Positions 10,544-21,420 of a stretch of DNA of 64,000 bases are shown here, one piece after another (position 1 is the stretch's first letter; each line of letters opens with the position of its first letter). A program made the translations under genes and the position numbers. A model generated the notes under the pieces. It was given only the letters and a program-made list of their open reading frames with translations, searched no databases and had not been told where the DNA came from. The stretch spans positions 89,425 to 153,424 of the forward strand of contig WHVA01000259.1 of the NCBI GenBank assembly GCA_015179125.1, written 5' to 3'. This DNA is from Gautieria morchelliformis. Lineage: Eukaryota; Basidiomycota; Agaricomycetes; Gomphales; Gomphaceae.

Positions 10544-10970
10544 TGACTCACTGCCAAGCTGGAGTATTATTGGTCCAAAGTCTTGTGACTCAGGAAATGA
10601 CTCCTGCATGACTCAGACAGAGCCTGACTCGGCCTGTGACTCATGCTCAGACTCTGGTGTATCATTGGTTGAGGGGCCTCTTACCAAATGAAAGGCGGTG
10701 TTGAGCTAATCCTCTTTAATAATAAGGGTGTATCTTATTCTTAGACATGACTCATGCCTCACTCCCTGATCATAGGCTGCAATTGGTTGACATGAGTTCT
10801 GACTCATTACCCTTTTTCACTCTGATTCACTACCCCATTTCTGTGTGACTCAGTGCATGACTCACTCCCTAATCGTGAACTGTGATTGGCCAACACATGC
10901 TCTGACTCACTACCCTATTTCTTTGTGACTCATCGTAGTCTATTAATAGATAGTAGATACAATATAAAAG
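10544..10970 (+). promoter_or_regulatory. cluster of ten TGACTCA sites upstream of a TATA box
   Basis: Exact TGACTCA occurs at 10544, 10586, 10609, 10637, 10748, 10800, 10846, 10858, 10903 and 10926, all on the plus strand. ATATAAAAGG (about 10962-10971) follows 30 bases after the last. TGACTCA is the binding site of Gcn4/AP-1-type bZIP factors. The layout resembles an LTR U3 or other strong promoter, but no gene follows before the MITE at 11089 and I could not find matching LTR ends. Confidence 0.55.
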
Positions 10971-11088
10971 GAGGCCTTACTGCCCACCTTTCATCAGCCA
11001 ATACATCATCATCTTGTATCCACGTACCTCATGTGACTTGCCAAGCTTGCACAGCTTACTAAGCTGCTAACCCCAGCTAGGGTTATTA

Positions 11089-11661
11089 CACTGGAGACAT
11101 GGAAAAATTTCCTGACTTTGAAAATCAACTAGGATTTATGAGGATATTCCACATTTCTTCAAAATTTCCCAGCTCAGGAAATTAGATGAAAATTTAATGT
11201 TTTGTCAGAGTTTTTGGACTTCAGGAAATCCTTCAAAAATTGTAAAATTATCACCTGAAAATCTTCAAGAAACACTCAGGAAACATTGAATTTCCACTTC
11301 ATTGAAACTAAATATTTACTAAAATTTCCCCAGTTAGGAAATTCTATAGGAACACTGGTTTCTACAAACTTCCCTGGCAAATAATGAGGAAACCAACATT
11401 TTCATAGAATTTCCAAACTGAGGAAACTTTATTAAATATTTAGTTTCATAGAGGAGGCAATTCAATGTTTCCTGAGAGTTTCTTGAAGATTTTGATGTGA
11501 TAATTTTACAATTTTTGAAGGAGTTCCTGAAGTCAAAAACTCTGAGAAAACTTGAAATTTTCTTCCAATTTTATAAGATAGGAAATGTCGAAGAAATGTG
11601 GAATATACTCAAGATTTCTGGTAGATTTCCACAATCAGGAAATTTTGCCATGCCTCCAGTG
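11089..11661. mobile_element. foldback MITE, CACTA-like termini, TTA target duplication
   Basis: The ends are CACTGGAGACATGG and, inverted, CACTGGAGGCATGGC. TTA flanks both sides (11086-11088 and 11662-11664). The 573-bp element is inverted over almost its whole length: the left arm (ACTTCAGGAAATCC..., AATTGTAAAATTATCAC) recurs inverted in the right arm, so a transcript would fold into a hairpin of about 280 bp. No coding capacity. CACTR termini with 3-bp duplications are the CACTA/CMC pattern. Confidence 0.8.
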
Positions 11662-12303
11662 TTACACCTACATAGTGTATTACTTCTCAGTTAAGTAGTT
11701 GCATTTCTACTTAGCCACCCAGACTAACACTCTAGGTGAAATTCTGCAGAGTGAGTCTGACAATTGATTTCCTCATCAATTAGCTCTCCAATACCAAGAC
11801 AAACTGATCAGTGACTTTCCTGTTCAGGGACTTTCACAAGTCACTTCTTAAACCCTAGTCGCTCATTTATTACAGTGCATTTGATGTTAATTGGGTCAGT
11901 CCACTTACAAACTCTCCTGTGGAACCATTCCTATCTTTTTGGAATACTTGGACCCTGATAGTCATCCTCAAACCTACAGACTAATAGTTTGTTATTCATT
12001 ATGCCAGTAGTGTTTAATATTCTTGCAGTTTCACATATGACACATTCTGATAGACCAAAGTGTTAGATCTGACACCAAAGTCTTGAAGGGTTCCAAAACA
12101 ATCAGCTATGACAATTCCAGCAGTGATTATCTTCAACCCTGAACATAGATCATACATACATTTCACATTCCCTCCCTTTGTACTGACCCTAATTGTCCTG
12201 GCAGGTGTTTGACATTAACATTACATAGCCATGTTGTGGGTATGTGTGACTTTGCTGTCTCACACGAACATAGCTACCTCTGTTTCTTGCTGCCTTTCTG
12301 TAG
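11662..12303. other. no gene recognised; continuation of the insert in the NLR relic
   Basis: AT-rich sequence with stops in every frame. The last bases before 12304 (pyrimidines then CTGTAG) look like a relic 3' splice site that joined the next NLR exon. Confidence 0.4.
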
Positions 12304-12474
12304 ACGAACAGGTGTATAATTGGTTGTTGGCCCCAGACCATGAGGCAAAACAATTGAATGCCTGTAATCAGCAACAGGAATCGACCAGCTCATGGTTTGT
12401 GCAAGGAGAATGCTTCAAGGATTGGAAAATTAGAAGCAACTCATTCCCTTTTCTTTGCAGCATTCATGAGTCTG
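12304..12474 (+). pseudogene. NLR relic: pre-NACHT exon fragment
   Basis: The frame reads QVYNWLLAPDHEAKQLNAC, then TSSWFVQGECFKDWK and FPFLCSIH. It matches the exon before the P-loop in the intact NLR ([38 protein letters not shown]). It follows a CTGTAG acceptor-like site and ends near a GTGAAC donor-like site. No P-loop follows. With 9741-10110 it makes a split relic in tail-to-tail orientation with the intact gene. Confidence 0.72.
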
Positions 12475-12959
12475 GTGAACATCATGATTATTTTTTGCCA
12501 CTGAGCATTTTGATCATCTTTACTCCACCCCATGTACATCATTCTATCACATGTTACTTGTCTTACACCATCGCCCAGAGATTTCCCAGTAGTTAAATAC
12601 TCTATGATGTATGTATCTTTTCAGTAGCAATTCTATAAGTCTTGTCTCACCATTAGGAAACTGCTATAAGCAGTTGATATAGTGTTAGGACACATACATT
12701 CAGTGTATATGCATATATTCTCATTCTCGACCTCCACTTTATTCAGTTTCTTCAACAAATCCTGAATCACATTCTATTAGCTACTACCTACATTCCCTAG
12801 GATTCACACGCAAACCCACAAACCCACAAGCCACAAGCCAAAGCCAAAAGTGAGAGCAGAGGGCATGCAACAACATCCACTGTTATTGTTCAAGTTTATA
12901 TGTTTTCCAGCACTGTCATTGTAGCATTGTATATCTCCCTGTGGGTGGACCCATCAGCC
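12475..12959. other. intergenic, downstream of the NLR gene
   Basis: AT-rich with short stop-rich frames. It lies between the NLR relic and the 3' end of the minus-strand NLR and probably holds its 3' UTR. No other element recognised. Confidence 0.35.
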
Positions 12960-15900
12960 TCAACATGAGTGCCTTGTATAAACGAGTGACAAGCATGTAC
13001 ATAAATTCACACACCCATCCCTGCCACTTGTGGCCAGCATGCCCCCAGTCTGGCTCAGGTTGACAGAAATAACTACAGGTTGGTGCATACATGCACACAT
13101 TAGGCAATGAGAAATGAGTCATACACACACATGATACAAACATGCTGGGACGTACCACCATTCCTATGTCCATGCAGTATGAGCTGTTCTTCCCCTGTGT
13201 GCAGGTCCCAGAAACGCATGCTCCGGTCATCCGAGCCAGATACAACCCATTGGTTGTCAGGTGACACATCGATGGAGTTCACGGCACCCTACATCCACGC
13301 TAATTAGTATCATGGTTTGCAAAGAGTGAAGATTTACAAGCCCAACAGCAAGCAAAGGAAGCAAAAGGAAACACAGGTGGCCACTCACCATATGGCCTGT
13401 AAACTCAACCATACACACACACACCCCTTCATTCTGCCCACTCTTCTCTGTGGCTGAACCCACATCCTCACCCACTTCATATGACTGCCTCAATACCCCG
13501 CTCTGCACACTGCTTAGCAATGGCTCCAAATCCCAATACTTCAAGCTCCCCCCCGAGCCCCCACTGACAAGGCCCTTTCCATTAGGTGTGAACATCATGC
13601 TGGACACACGGTCAGTGTGACGCATGAGGCACTCAATGAGTTGCCCTGTTTGGACATGCCAAAGGTGAATGATAGTGTCATAGCCCATGGCAACAAGGGC
13701 CCCGTTAGGAGAGATAGATACAGTGAATACACCAGCAAAGAGCTGAATGATGCAAGCCAAAACAAACACAAAACACACCATACACAGGTGTCAACAATCA
13801 CATAAGCACAACAACATGTATCAGCATGCCACATGGAGCAATACATGACAATAAGACCCACATTCACTGGTACTGTGATGGACAGTGTCCTGTGCTGCCC
13901 TGTCTCCATGTTCCAGATGCACATGGTGTTGTCCTGGGAGCTGGCAATGACAAGGCGGCCATCACGTGAGAAGTCAAGGGAGGAAACACATTGTTTAGGA
14001 CCCTTGAAGATGGAGAGGATGTGCTTGGTTGCAATGTCCCATATCTGAGGGTTATGTGGGGGGAAGGGAGCACAGGGTGCAAGCAATAAATGTGCAGGTG
14101 AAAGAACAGACATAGTCAGTAGATGAGCACATATTGCAGGAATTAGAGGGAATCAAGGAATAGGTGAAAGGATAAATAAAGGATGTCATCACAGGGAACG
14201 AGGAAACACACACCCTAATTTGGTTATCATTACCACCAATTGCGAGGTAGCATCTGTCAGGGCTAAAGCACACACATTTGATGACAAAGAACCAGGGAAC
14301 GGTGTCATTGATGAGCACACTGTTGAGGTTGTGGTCAATGTGGAGGGAGACGAAAGAAAGGGAGAGGTTCAGGGGGGAGAAAGCGAAAGATGAGGTGATC
14401 ACGCACCATGTCCTTTCCCCAGTGACAGTGTCATATATCTCTGCATGTTGGGACACAGTGACGAGGTAGCGCCCATCAGCTGAGAAGTGGACAGACCATA
14501 CGATGCTGGAAGGTGTGGGTTAGTATGGAAGTGAGATTAATCAGATCCAAGGGTGTTACAGCCAAAACAAGACCTATGGCCCCAAAATAACTCAGCCACA
14601 GTGACTCACCTCCACTGATCATCATGCTTTAGTGTATGCACCAAATCCAGGGCAACTCGGTGTTGCAGGACATGCTTGCTGAAAGTGGCTGCACATCCAG
14701 ATCCCTGTTGTCAGAGAGGGGAATGAGGACATGGGGGGTGGGGGAGGCAGGGTGGAAGGATGTCTAGTAGGGGGCTGGCAACGCACCAACTTCAACTCTG
14801 GCAATGCTGTATGCTGGTGTACATTGGGGACCACTGCAGCTGTCTCCAGCAGCAATGAGGCAATTTCATCATGACCATTCGCCACTGCTGCCTGCAGTGC
14901 ACCACCATACACTCCTCCTTGGGTATTGACATCAGCGCCCTTCTCTACGAGCAACCGGACAATCATATCATGACCCTGTGATGCTGCTGCATTCAGTGCA
15001 CTCCCATAGTGTCCTCCCTGAGCATTCACATCTGCACCCTTTTCTAGGAGCAACTGGATAATCATATCATGACCCTGTGATGCTGCTGCATTCAGTGCAC
15101 TCCCATAGTGTCCTCCCTGAGCATTCACGTCTGCGCCCTTTTCTAGGAGCAACTGGATAATCATATCATGACCCTGTGATGCTGCTGCAATCAGCACACT
15201 CCCATACTCTCCTCCCTGAGCATTCACATCTGCACCCTTCTCTAGGAGCAACCAGACAATTGGTTCATGACCATGTATCGTCACTGCCTCCAGTGCACTC
15301 CTATGGCCTCCTCCGTGAGCATTCACGTCTGCCCCCTTCTCTAGGAGCAATTGGACAATTGTATTATGACCATGTGACGCTGCGGCCTGCAGTGCACTCC
15401 TATAGTGTGCTCCCTGAGCATTCACATCTGCCCCCTTCTCTAGGAGCAACTGGATAATCATATCATCACCCAAGGACACTGCTGCATTCAGCGCACTCCC
15501 ATACTCTCCTCCCTGAGCATTCACATCAGCGCCCTTCTCTAGGAGCAAGCAGACAGTCCTATCATCACGCGCAATCACTGCTGCCTGCAGTGCACTCCCA
15601 TGGTGTCCTCCCTGAGCATTCACGTCTGCACCCTTCTCTAGGAGCAACTGGACAGTCTTACGATGACCATGTGACACTGCAGCCTGCAGTGCACCCCGAT
15701 GGCCACCTCCATGAACATTCACAACTGCACCCTTCTCTATGAGCAATGAGACAATTGTATCATGACCCCTTGATGCTGCTGCCTCCAGGGCACTCCCATA
15801 GTGTGCTCCCTGCACATTCATGTCTGCACCCTTCTCCATGAGCAACCAGACAATTGTATCATGACCCCCTAACACAGCTGCAATCAGTGCACTCCCATAG

Positions 15901-18900
15901 TGTGCTCCCTGAGCATTCACATCTGCACCCTTCTCCAGCAGCAACTGGACAATTGGTTCATGACCATTTATCGCCGCTGCCTCCAGCACACTGCTTCCTC
16001 CATGAGCATTCATGTCCCCGCCGCTCTCTAGGAGCAACTGGACAATTGTATCATGACCATGTGATGCTGCAGCCTCCAGTGCACTTGGGTAGCGTGTGCT
16101 CTGAGCATTCATGTCTGCACCATTCTCTAGGAGCAACAGGACAGTTGTATCATGACCCTCTAATGCTGCAGCCTGCAGCGCACTCCCATACCCTCCTCCT
16201 TGGGCATTGATGGTGGCGCCATTCTCTAGGAGCAACTGGATAATCATATCATGACCATATGATGCTGCTGCATTCAGCGCACTCCCATAGCATCCTCCCT
16301 GAGCATTCACTTCTGCACCCTTCTCTAGGAGCAACCGGACAATTGGTTCATGACCCTTTACTGCTGCCACCTCCAGTGCACTTTCAGAGTGTGCTACCCG
16401 AGCATTCACATCCGCACCCTTCTCTAGGAGCAACTGGATAATCATATCATGACCCCAGAATGCGGCCACATTCAGTGCACTCCCATAGTGTCCTCCCTGA
16501 GCATCCACATCAGCACCCTTCTCTATGAGCAACCGGACAATCCTATCATGACCCCGTGATGCTGCCACCTGCAGTGCACTCCCATAGCATCCTCCCTGAG
16601 CATTCACATCTGCACCCTTCTCTAAGAGCAACTGGACAATTGTATTATGCCCCCTTTCCACTGCTGCACTCAGCGCACTCCAACTGTTTCCTTCATGAGC
16701 ATTCAGGTCTGCACCATTCTCTATGAGCAACTGAACAATTGAATCATGACCCTCAACTACTGCCGCCTCCAGTGCACTCCTACCCCCTCTGTGTGTATTC
16801 ACATTTGCACCATTCTCTAGGCGTAACCTGACAATGGTATCATGACCCTTTAATGCCGCCACCTCCAGTGGTGTGCAATTGTGTCTTCCAGGTGCATTCA
16901 CACCCAATCCCTTCTGCATCAGACATTGGCATGCTCGTTCCAACCCAGTCTCAGCTGCAATGCAAAGAGGATTTGTCCTAGATATTGCCCATGGATCTCT
17001 CCCATGGTAAAGCCTTATCCAGTTGATGTAAACAGAACTAGTGGGCTCCAAGAGCATCATGATCAGCTCATGTAGATCATCTGAGTGACCAGCTGGATCC
17101 CACCCAGCATGGTCCATCCATTTATATGTGGCATAACGAGATAGTGGATAGGACCTGGCTGTATTTGATATTACACCATTATCCTGGTCAAATTGCAACA
17201 GGTATGCCAGACATGTCTTTGCAATGAATACATGTGCAATCTTTTCATCAAAATAATAACATGAAAGCATGGGCATACTTGTGCGAAGATGTTCTGAGAT
17301 CAGATATTCTCGCACAGAAAAGTGTGCCAGTTTGATCTCTCCTGCTTTGGTTGAGAGAAGCCTGTGATTGTGGTGGTTGGTATTGCCCTTATTGCTGCTG
17401 TCCTCATGGAATGTAATGGTAACAAGGCTCGAACATATCGTAAGGATGTCTTGTGGATCCCGAAGCCGCCGGCTCAGGTCAAACAGAGGTTCATCTATTG
17501 CATCAGGATCTGTAGCGATCACGTCCACGGCTTGATCCAGAGATAATGTGTCAAGAGAGAAAGCCAGCCATTTGAGCAGGCTCAGAGCACCCTGCTTGTC
17601 ATCCTCATCAATAGCAGCAAGAATTCGATCATATGTCTCATTAAGTGTCTTTGGGAGACGGGTGAGTGCTTTCTTGAGTGCCGCAGGAGTTTTGCATTTA
17701 CATAGTGCATCTAGTTGACAGACAACCCATCGAAACCTTGCTGTTCTGTCAGAAAGCATTCACATGCAGGGAAATACCAACTCACATCCCTTGTGCACCC
17801 TGCATCAAGGTAGTCATTACCATCTTCTTCTCACCTGCTGAGCACATCCTAAACTCAATATCCTCCACAAGTCTCCTGGAAACATACACTTGGATGTCAC
17901 CGTCAACAAGACACCTGTCCATTGGTGCCTCATGTGAAACCAAGCCACCAAGTGCCTTCTGAATATCTCCCTCTTTCCGACTAGTTACCAGCAGGTGTAA
18001 TGTATCCAGCTTCCAATCATGTACTTCCCTGAGCACTTTCAGAAAGCTGGATCGCTCCGGGCATTCATCAAGTGCATCAAAAACAAGATATACAGCCTGG
18101 AAGCTCCTGATGATTATTTTGAAGGTTGACATCAAATCCTCTTGACCTGGATCTCGGTTTGTGCCAGCCTGCCCATTCTTAGAGAATAGTGAGTCCAGGG
18201 CAGGGGGGATGCTCGTGCATTGTACAGACAATTGCTTGATCAGAGATCGAATCACAGCATTTGAAAAGGTGTCCTTGTTGGTAAAGTCAAAATAGAAAAA
18301 TGCTATTGTGAGGGAGGGGTTGGAACTGCAGTGAATTGAAAGTTCTTCAATGATGGTTGAGCTTCATGCATTCATTTGTTAGATAAGACCAATTTCACAA
18401 TGATTACGATATACATACCAAAGGATTGTTTTTCCTGCGCCAGCTGTGACAATCTATTAATGGAAAGCAGAATAGTGCAGCTTAGCTGACTCACGTATAC
18501 CATGGAGCCAAAGGAATGAATGCGGGGCTTCTCGCCATTCATGGAAGTGTTTGTTTTGCACAAACCATAAACCTGACGTCTCCTGTCGCATACTACATGC
18601 ATTTCTATGCTTTGATTCATGATCAGGAGCTGCCAACCAGTCATAGACCTTTTGACGATGCTCTTCTACATATTGAAGGCTGCAGAATCAGCTTACCACC
18701 TTTGAAACACTGGGAACATGTGACATACGCAATTTGGCTTGTTCCATAACTTGGCTATTCTCAGCAGTCTGTCTCTGCAAGGATTGGACATCACTTTTCA
18801 TGTCCTGTGTTGACTGGCTTAGCTTGGCACCCTGCTCCTGCAGTGCTTCGATCCCACTATCTATCTTCAGGGTCAAGCGTCTGTTGGCATGGTCAGCATC

Positions 18901-19510
18901 ATGTCAAAAGCAGTGAATGCAACATACGCCTGGTCTACTTCCATCGCCATAATCAGCGAGTCTTTGAGCTTTCTGATACTGTCCACAGTCTTGTCAACTT
19001 CAGCCTCTTTCAGTGGCCACATCAATGCTTGCATGCCACCCTTTCGTCCAAGGTCTTTGCCCAGACCCTCCATCTCGCGACCCAGCGCCGCCCCAACGTT
19101 GCTATCCGGCCTCGTCTCGAGATTCCCCATCTCGAAACTCTCCATCTCGCCACCCAGCGCCGTCCGGAGACGCTTCATCTCGTCACCGCAAACATGGAGT
19201 CGCTCATTCAAAGCCGACAAACGAGAGGCCCGTCCAGACTCCAATTGGGAGGTCCGTCCTGTCTCCTCGTTTGCCAGCTGAAAAACTTGTGTCAGCACCA
19301 CGTACAGTCCCTCCAACTCTGTCATAATCCTCTCCCGATCTCTGGGTGCGTTCTTCACGCCAGCGACGTATTCGGAACACACGCCGATATTCGATACCGT
19401 GAGTTGAAGGACGGCAATGACGTTCGCTGATTGGTTTCGTTAGCATTCTACCTAGAGATATGAGTTGTCAGGGACTTGCCTACTATCCCCAGGTTTGTTA
19501 GTGCAGCCAT
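12960..19510 (-). CDS. NLR/STAND protein: Helo-like N - NACHT - 22 ANK - Tup1-like WD40
   Basis: Fourteen exons on the minus strand (19510-19480, 19426-18928, 18880-18729, 18665-18495, 18443-18419, 18361-17786, 17736-14787, 14704-14610, 14505-14407, 14319-14214, 14044-13868, 13742-13389, 13288-13159, 13072-12960) total 5478 nt, an open frame of 1825 aa. Residues about 1-230: helical Helo-like N domain of fungal STAND proteins ([15 protein letters not shown]). About 283-480: NACHT, with P-loop HGIPGAGKTIL, Walker [11 protein letters not shown] and LLVTSRKE. About 739-1452: 22 ankyrin repeats of 33 aa. About 1480-1820: seven WD40 blades most like the Tup1/Rco1 corepressor propeller ([28 protein letters not shown]). 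Known role of the class: cytosolic sensors of non-self that oligomerise and trigger cell death. Inference: the repeats bind the ligand. Intron 1 is GC-AG. The ANK-WD40 join uses an 82-nt intron (14705-14786); otherwise the WD40 part could be a separate truncated gene. Confidence 0.82.
14835..16980 (-). repeat. array of 22 ankyrin-coding repeats, about 99 bp each
   Basis: The units encode S-A-L[30 protein letters not shown]. Neighbouring units at about 14950-15200 are nearly identical at DNA level; units toward the N-terminal end are more diverged. This indicates recent duplication or gene conversion at the C-terminal side of the array. Confidence 0.85.
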
Positions 19511-19679
19511 AGCGTCGAGTTGGTTGAAGTATTCGAGAGCACAGGCTGGACAGCTTTGCCGCTCATAATGGGAGCGTCTATCGTGGGCATCGCATCGTGC
19601 CAGACAGGGTTGGGTCTCTGGGCAGAGAAGCAGACGCGTCCGCATAGTACTTACTTCACAAACTAACTACGCGAATGAG

Positions 19680-20215
19680 TTGGCCTTCGGAGCAGACTCT
19701 ACATCGATGGTCGCAGATAAGGAACTTCGCCACTCCCTCCCTCCCCCTCCACGCTCTCTCGCGACCACGACCCCGCCCTCTCCCCGCCCTCCACCGTCGC
19801 CGCCACCTTCTCCCGCCGCACCCGGAACCCCCATCTTCACGCTCTCCACCCCAACCGCTCCCTCTCCCACACCCGCGACCCTGCCCGCACCGACCCCGCC
19901 AGCCCCGCGGACCCGCACCGCCGGGCGTTCCAGCAGCGCCGCCGCTTCTTCGGCGTGGAGTCCAACTGCCGGGCGCTCCGGGACGTGCTCGCGAGCCTGG
20001 AGGAGGGCGTAAGGGAGGAGGGGGAGGAGGGGCGGTTGGGGGTTGATGTGGAGCCGTGGAGGTGCGTTTTTTGGTTGTTTTTTGGGTGTTTTTTGGTTGT
20101 TTTTCGGGTGTTTGATTTTGGACTGTTCACGGCTTTGCTGATTTTTACCTTTTTGCAATTTGTAGGAGCTGTTGGGGACGTTAATGTATTTGGAGGTCCG
20201 CCGGAATGAGCTTAC
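19680..20215 (+). pseudogene. fragment of an unrecognised conserved gene (copy A, half 1)
   Basis: The frames carry GTPIFTLST, a Pro/Ser/Thr-rich stretch, then RRFFGVESNCRALRDVLASLEE. After an apparent short intron (about 20062-20165) ELLGTLMYLEVRRNELTA ends the gene. Block B has the same protein on its minus strand (PIFTLSTSSLSPTRTG, ARFFGVDSNCRGLFRDVLASL). The N-terminal part present in B is missing and a frame change is needed between the two motifs. I do not recognise the family. Confidence 0.45.
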
Positions 20216-20380
20216 TGCGTGAGTGAGGCCGCCCGCATAGAATCCCGGTGCCGTGAGCAGGCACGTGTACGCTTCGCCCACCCCACACACACTATTGAAG
20301 CAAACCGCACACGACCGGGGCCACACACACACACTGCACACTACCGGGCACACATGCAGGTACTTTTTCCTATTTCTTCT

Positions 20381-20471
20381 TCTTTTTTTTTTTTAGTTTT
20401 TCCGTTGCTTTCTTTTTCTTTCTTTCTTTCTTTCTTTCTTCTTCTTTTCTTTTTTCTTTTCTTTTTTTGTT
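20381..20471 (+). repeat. pyrimidine tract with TTTC repeats
   Basis: Runs of T and of TTTC/TTC units, a simple-sequence tract. The equivalent position in block B (about 43950-43970) is a short A run, so the tract has expanded in A. Confidence 0.75.
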
Positions 20472-20559
20472 TTTTGGCACTCGACACTAGGTACCCGACA
20501 CTAGGCACTCGGCACACGATAGTAGTTGTTCTGAATGCTGAATCTGCGACGTCGCTGTA

Positions 20560-21126
20560 CGATAAAATTCGTTTTTGATTAAACAGAAAAACGATGCTCG
20601 TAATAGACCTAATTCCAAGAGACCGGGTTCGAACTTGAACTTGACGGTTGGTCGCAAGTTGGCATATAGTAGCTTGTTACGTGTACGTATACAACGTTAT
20701 GCATTGCGAGATGCCTGGTTGCCACTCTATGCCGCATATATGCACTGGGGAATACTTATACTGACGATCGATACGTGAGGCCGAGGCGCAGGGCTGCCGC
20801 ACATACGACACAGGGCGGACATGCAGCGGCCGTGTCTGCACCCGGCCCAGTACTGTGATCGTGGGTGGTGAATCCGACGATGCTAAGGGGCCTGGGGGCC
20901 CTGGGTTGCCAACACACCCTGTGTTTTCCTGATGATTAAATAGTGACATTACACGCTCTAGAGTATACATAGCTGATAAATTTGCCACGAGGCAAGTGGA
21001 TTCCACGCCTTCTTGCCTGGTGCACACGCCATTCGGAGGTCATACGTAGCAGCTAAACAGCGCCGCAAATGCCTGCTTTCGAGCTGTCAGTGGGCATGGG
21101 CAGCCCGCGAGGGTACGCCGGCGCGT
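20560..21126. other. block A interior without recognised gene
   Basis: Mixed sequence with short frames only. It sits at the junction where the block order differs from copy B. A GGGTTCGAA word near 20624 is not part of a tRNA. Confidence 0.35.
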
Positions 21127-21420
21127 TCACACGTCCCGTGTGGGGTCCACCGCTGGTTGCAGTTGGGGTGGTGGTGGTTGGCCATGAGGGGCACCGCCGA
21201 TACCTTGCCTGCCATGGGTGGTAGACTCCCGCTCAGTCAGCGCTTCGGCGGGGGTGAACAGGACGGGGGCATCGAACGTCACATTATGTTCAACGGTGAT
21301 GCGGCGCTTGCCGGGCCAGTACACACTGTGCATCCACCTGAGGATGTCTGGCATCGTACGTCCAATATAGTAACTGCCGCAGTGGTCGCGTACGCTCGGT
21401 CCACTCCATGATCAACGTCC
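21127..21420 (-). pseudogene. Ty1/copia integrase C-terminal fragment
   Basis: The minus strand reads ILRWMHSVYWPGKRRITVEHNVTFD, the conserved segment after the integrase core in copia Pol proteins (YRIYWPGKR..VERNV..F). A Pro-rich linker and stop follow. Block B holds the neighbouring piece on its plus strand (WMGYSDGSKGHRVYLSR). Only a remnant; it is not the copia family at 37247-41738. Confidence 0.6.

Noticed and set aside
10279-11761. LTR pair boundaries around the TGACTCA promoter block (TGTTGCAGC...TCTGACA)
   Set aside because: Ends are not complementary, no target duplication and no second copy; kept only as a promoter-like block.
12916-14456. Separate small WD40 ORFs as independent genes
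   Set aside because: They are exons with consistent phases and GT-AG borders that join into one propeller.
15176-16441. Three plus-strand frames (60-118 codons) across the ankyrin array
   Set aside because: Antisense shadows of the repetitive ANK exon; the minus-strand frame has family conservation.
14835-16980. Regularly spaced direct repeats resembling a CRISPR array
   Set aside because: Units are contiguous 99-bp coding repeats without unique spacers, in a eukaryotic genome.
20615-20640. GGGTTCGAA box suggesting a tRNA gene
   Set aside because: No matching A box, anticodon arm or acceptor stem around it.
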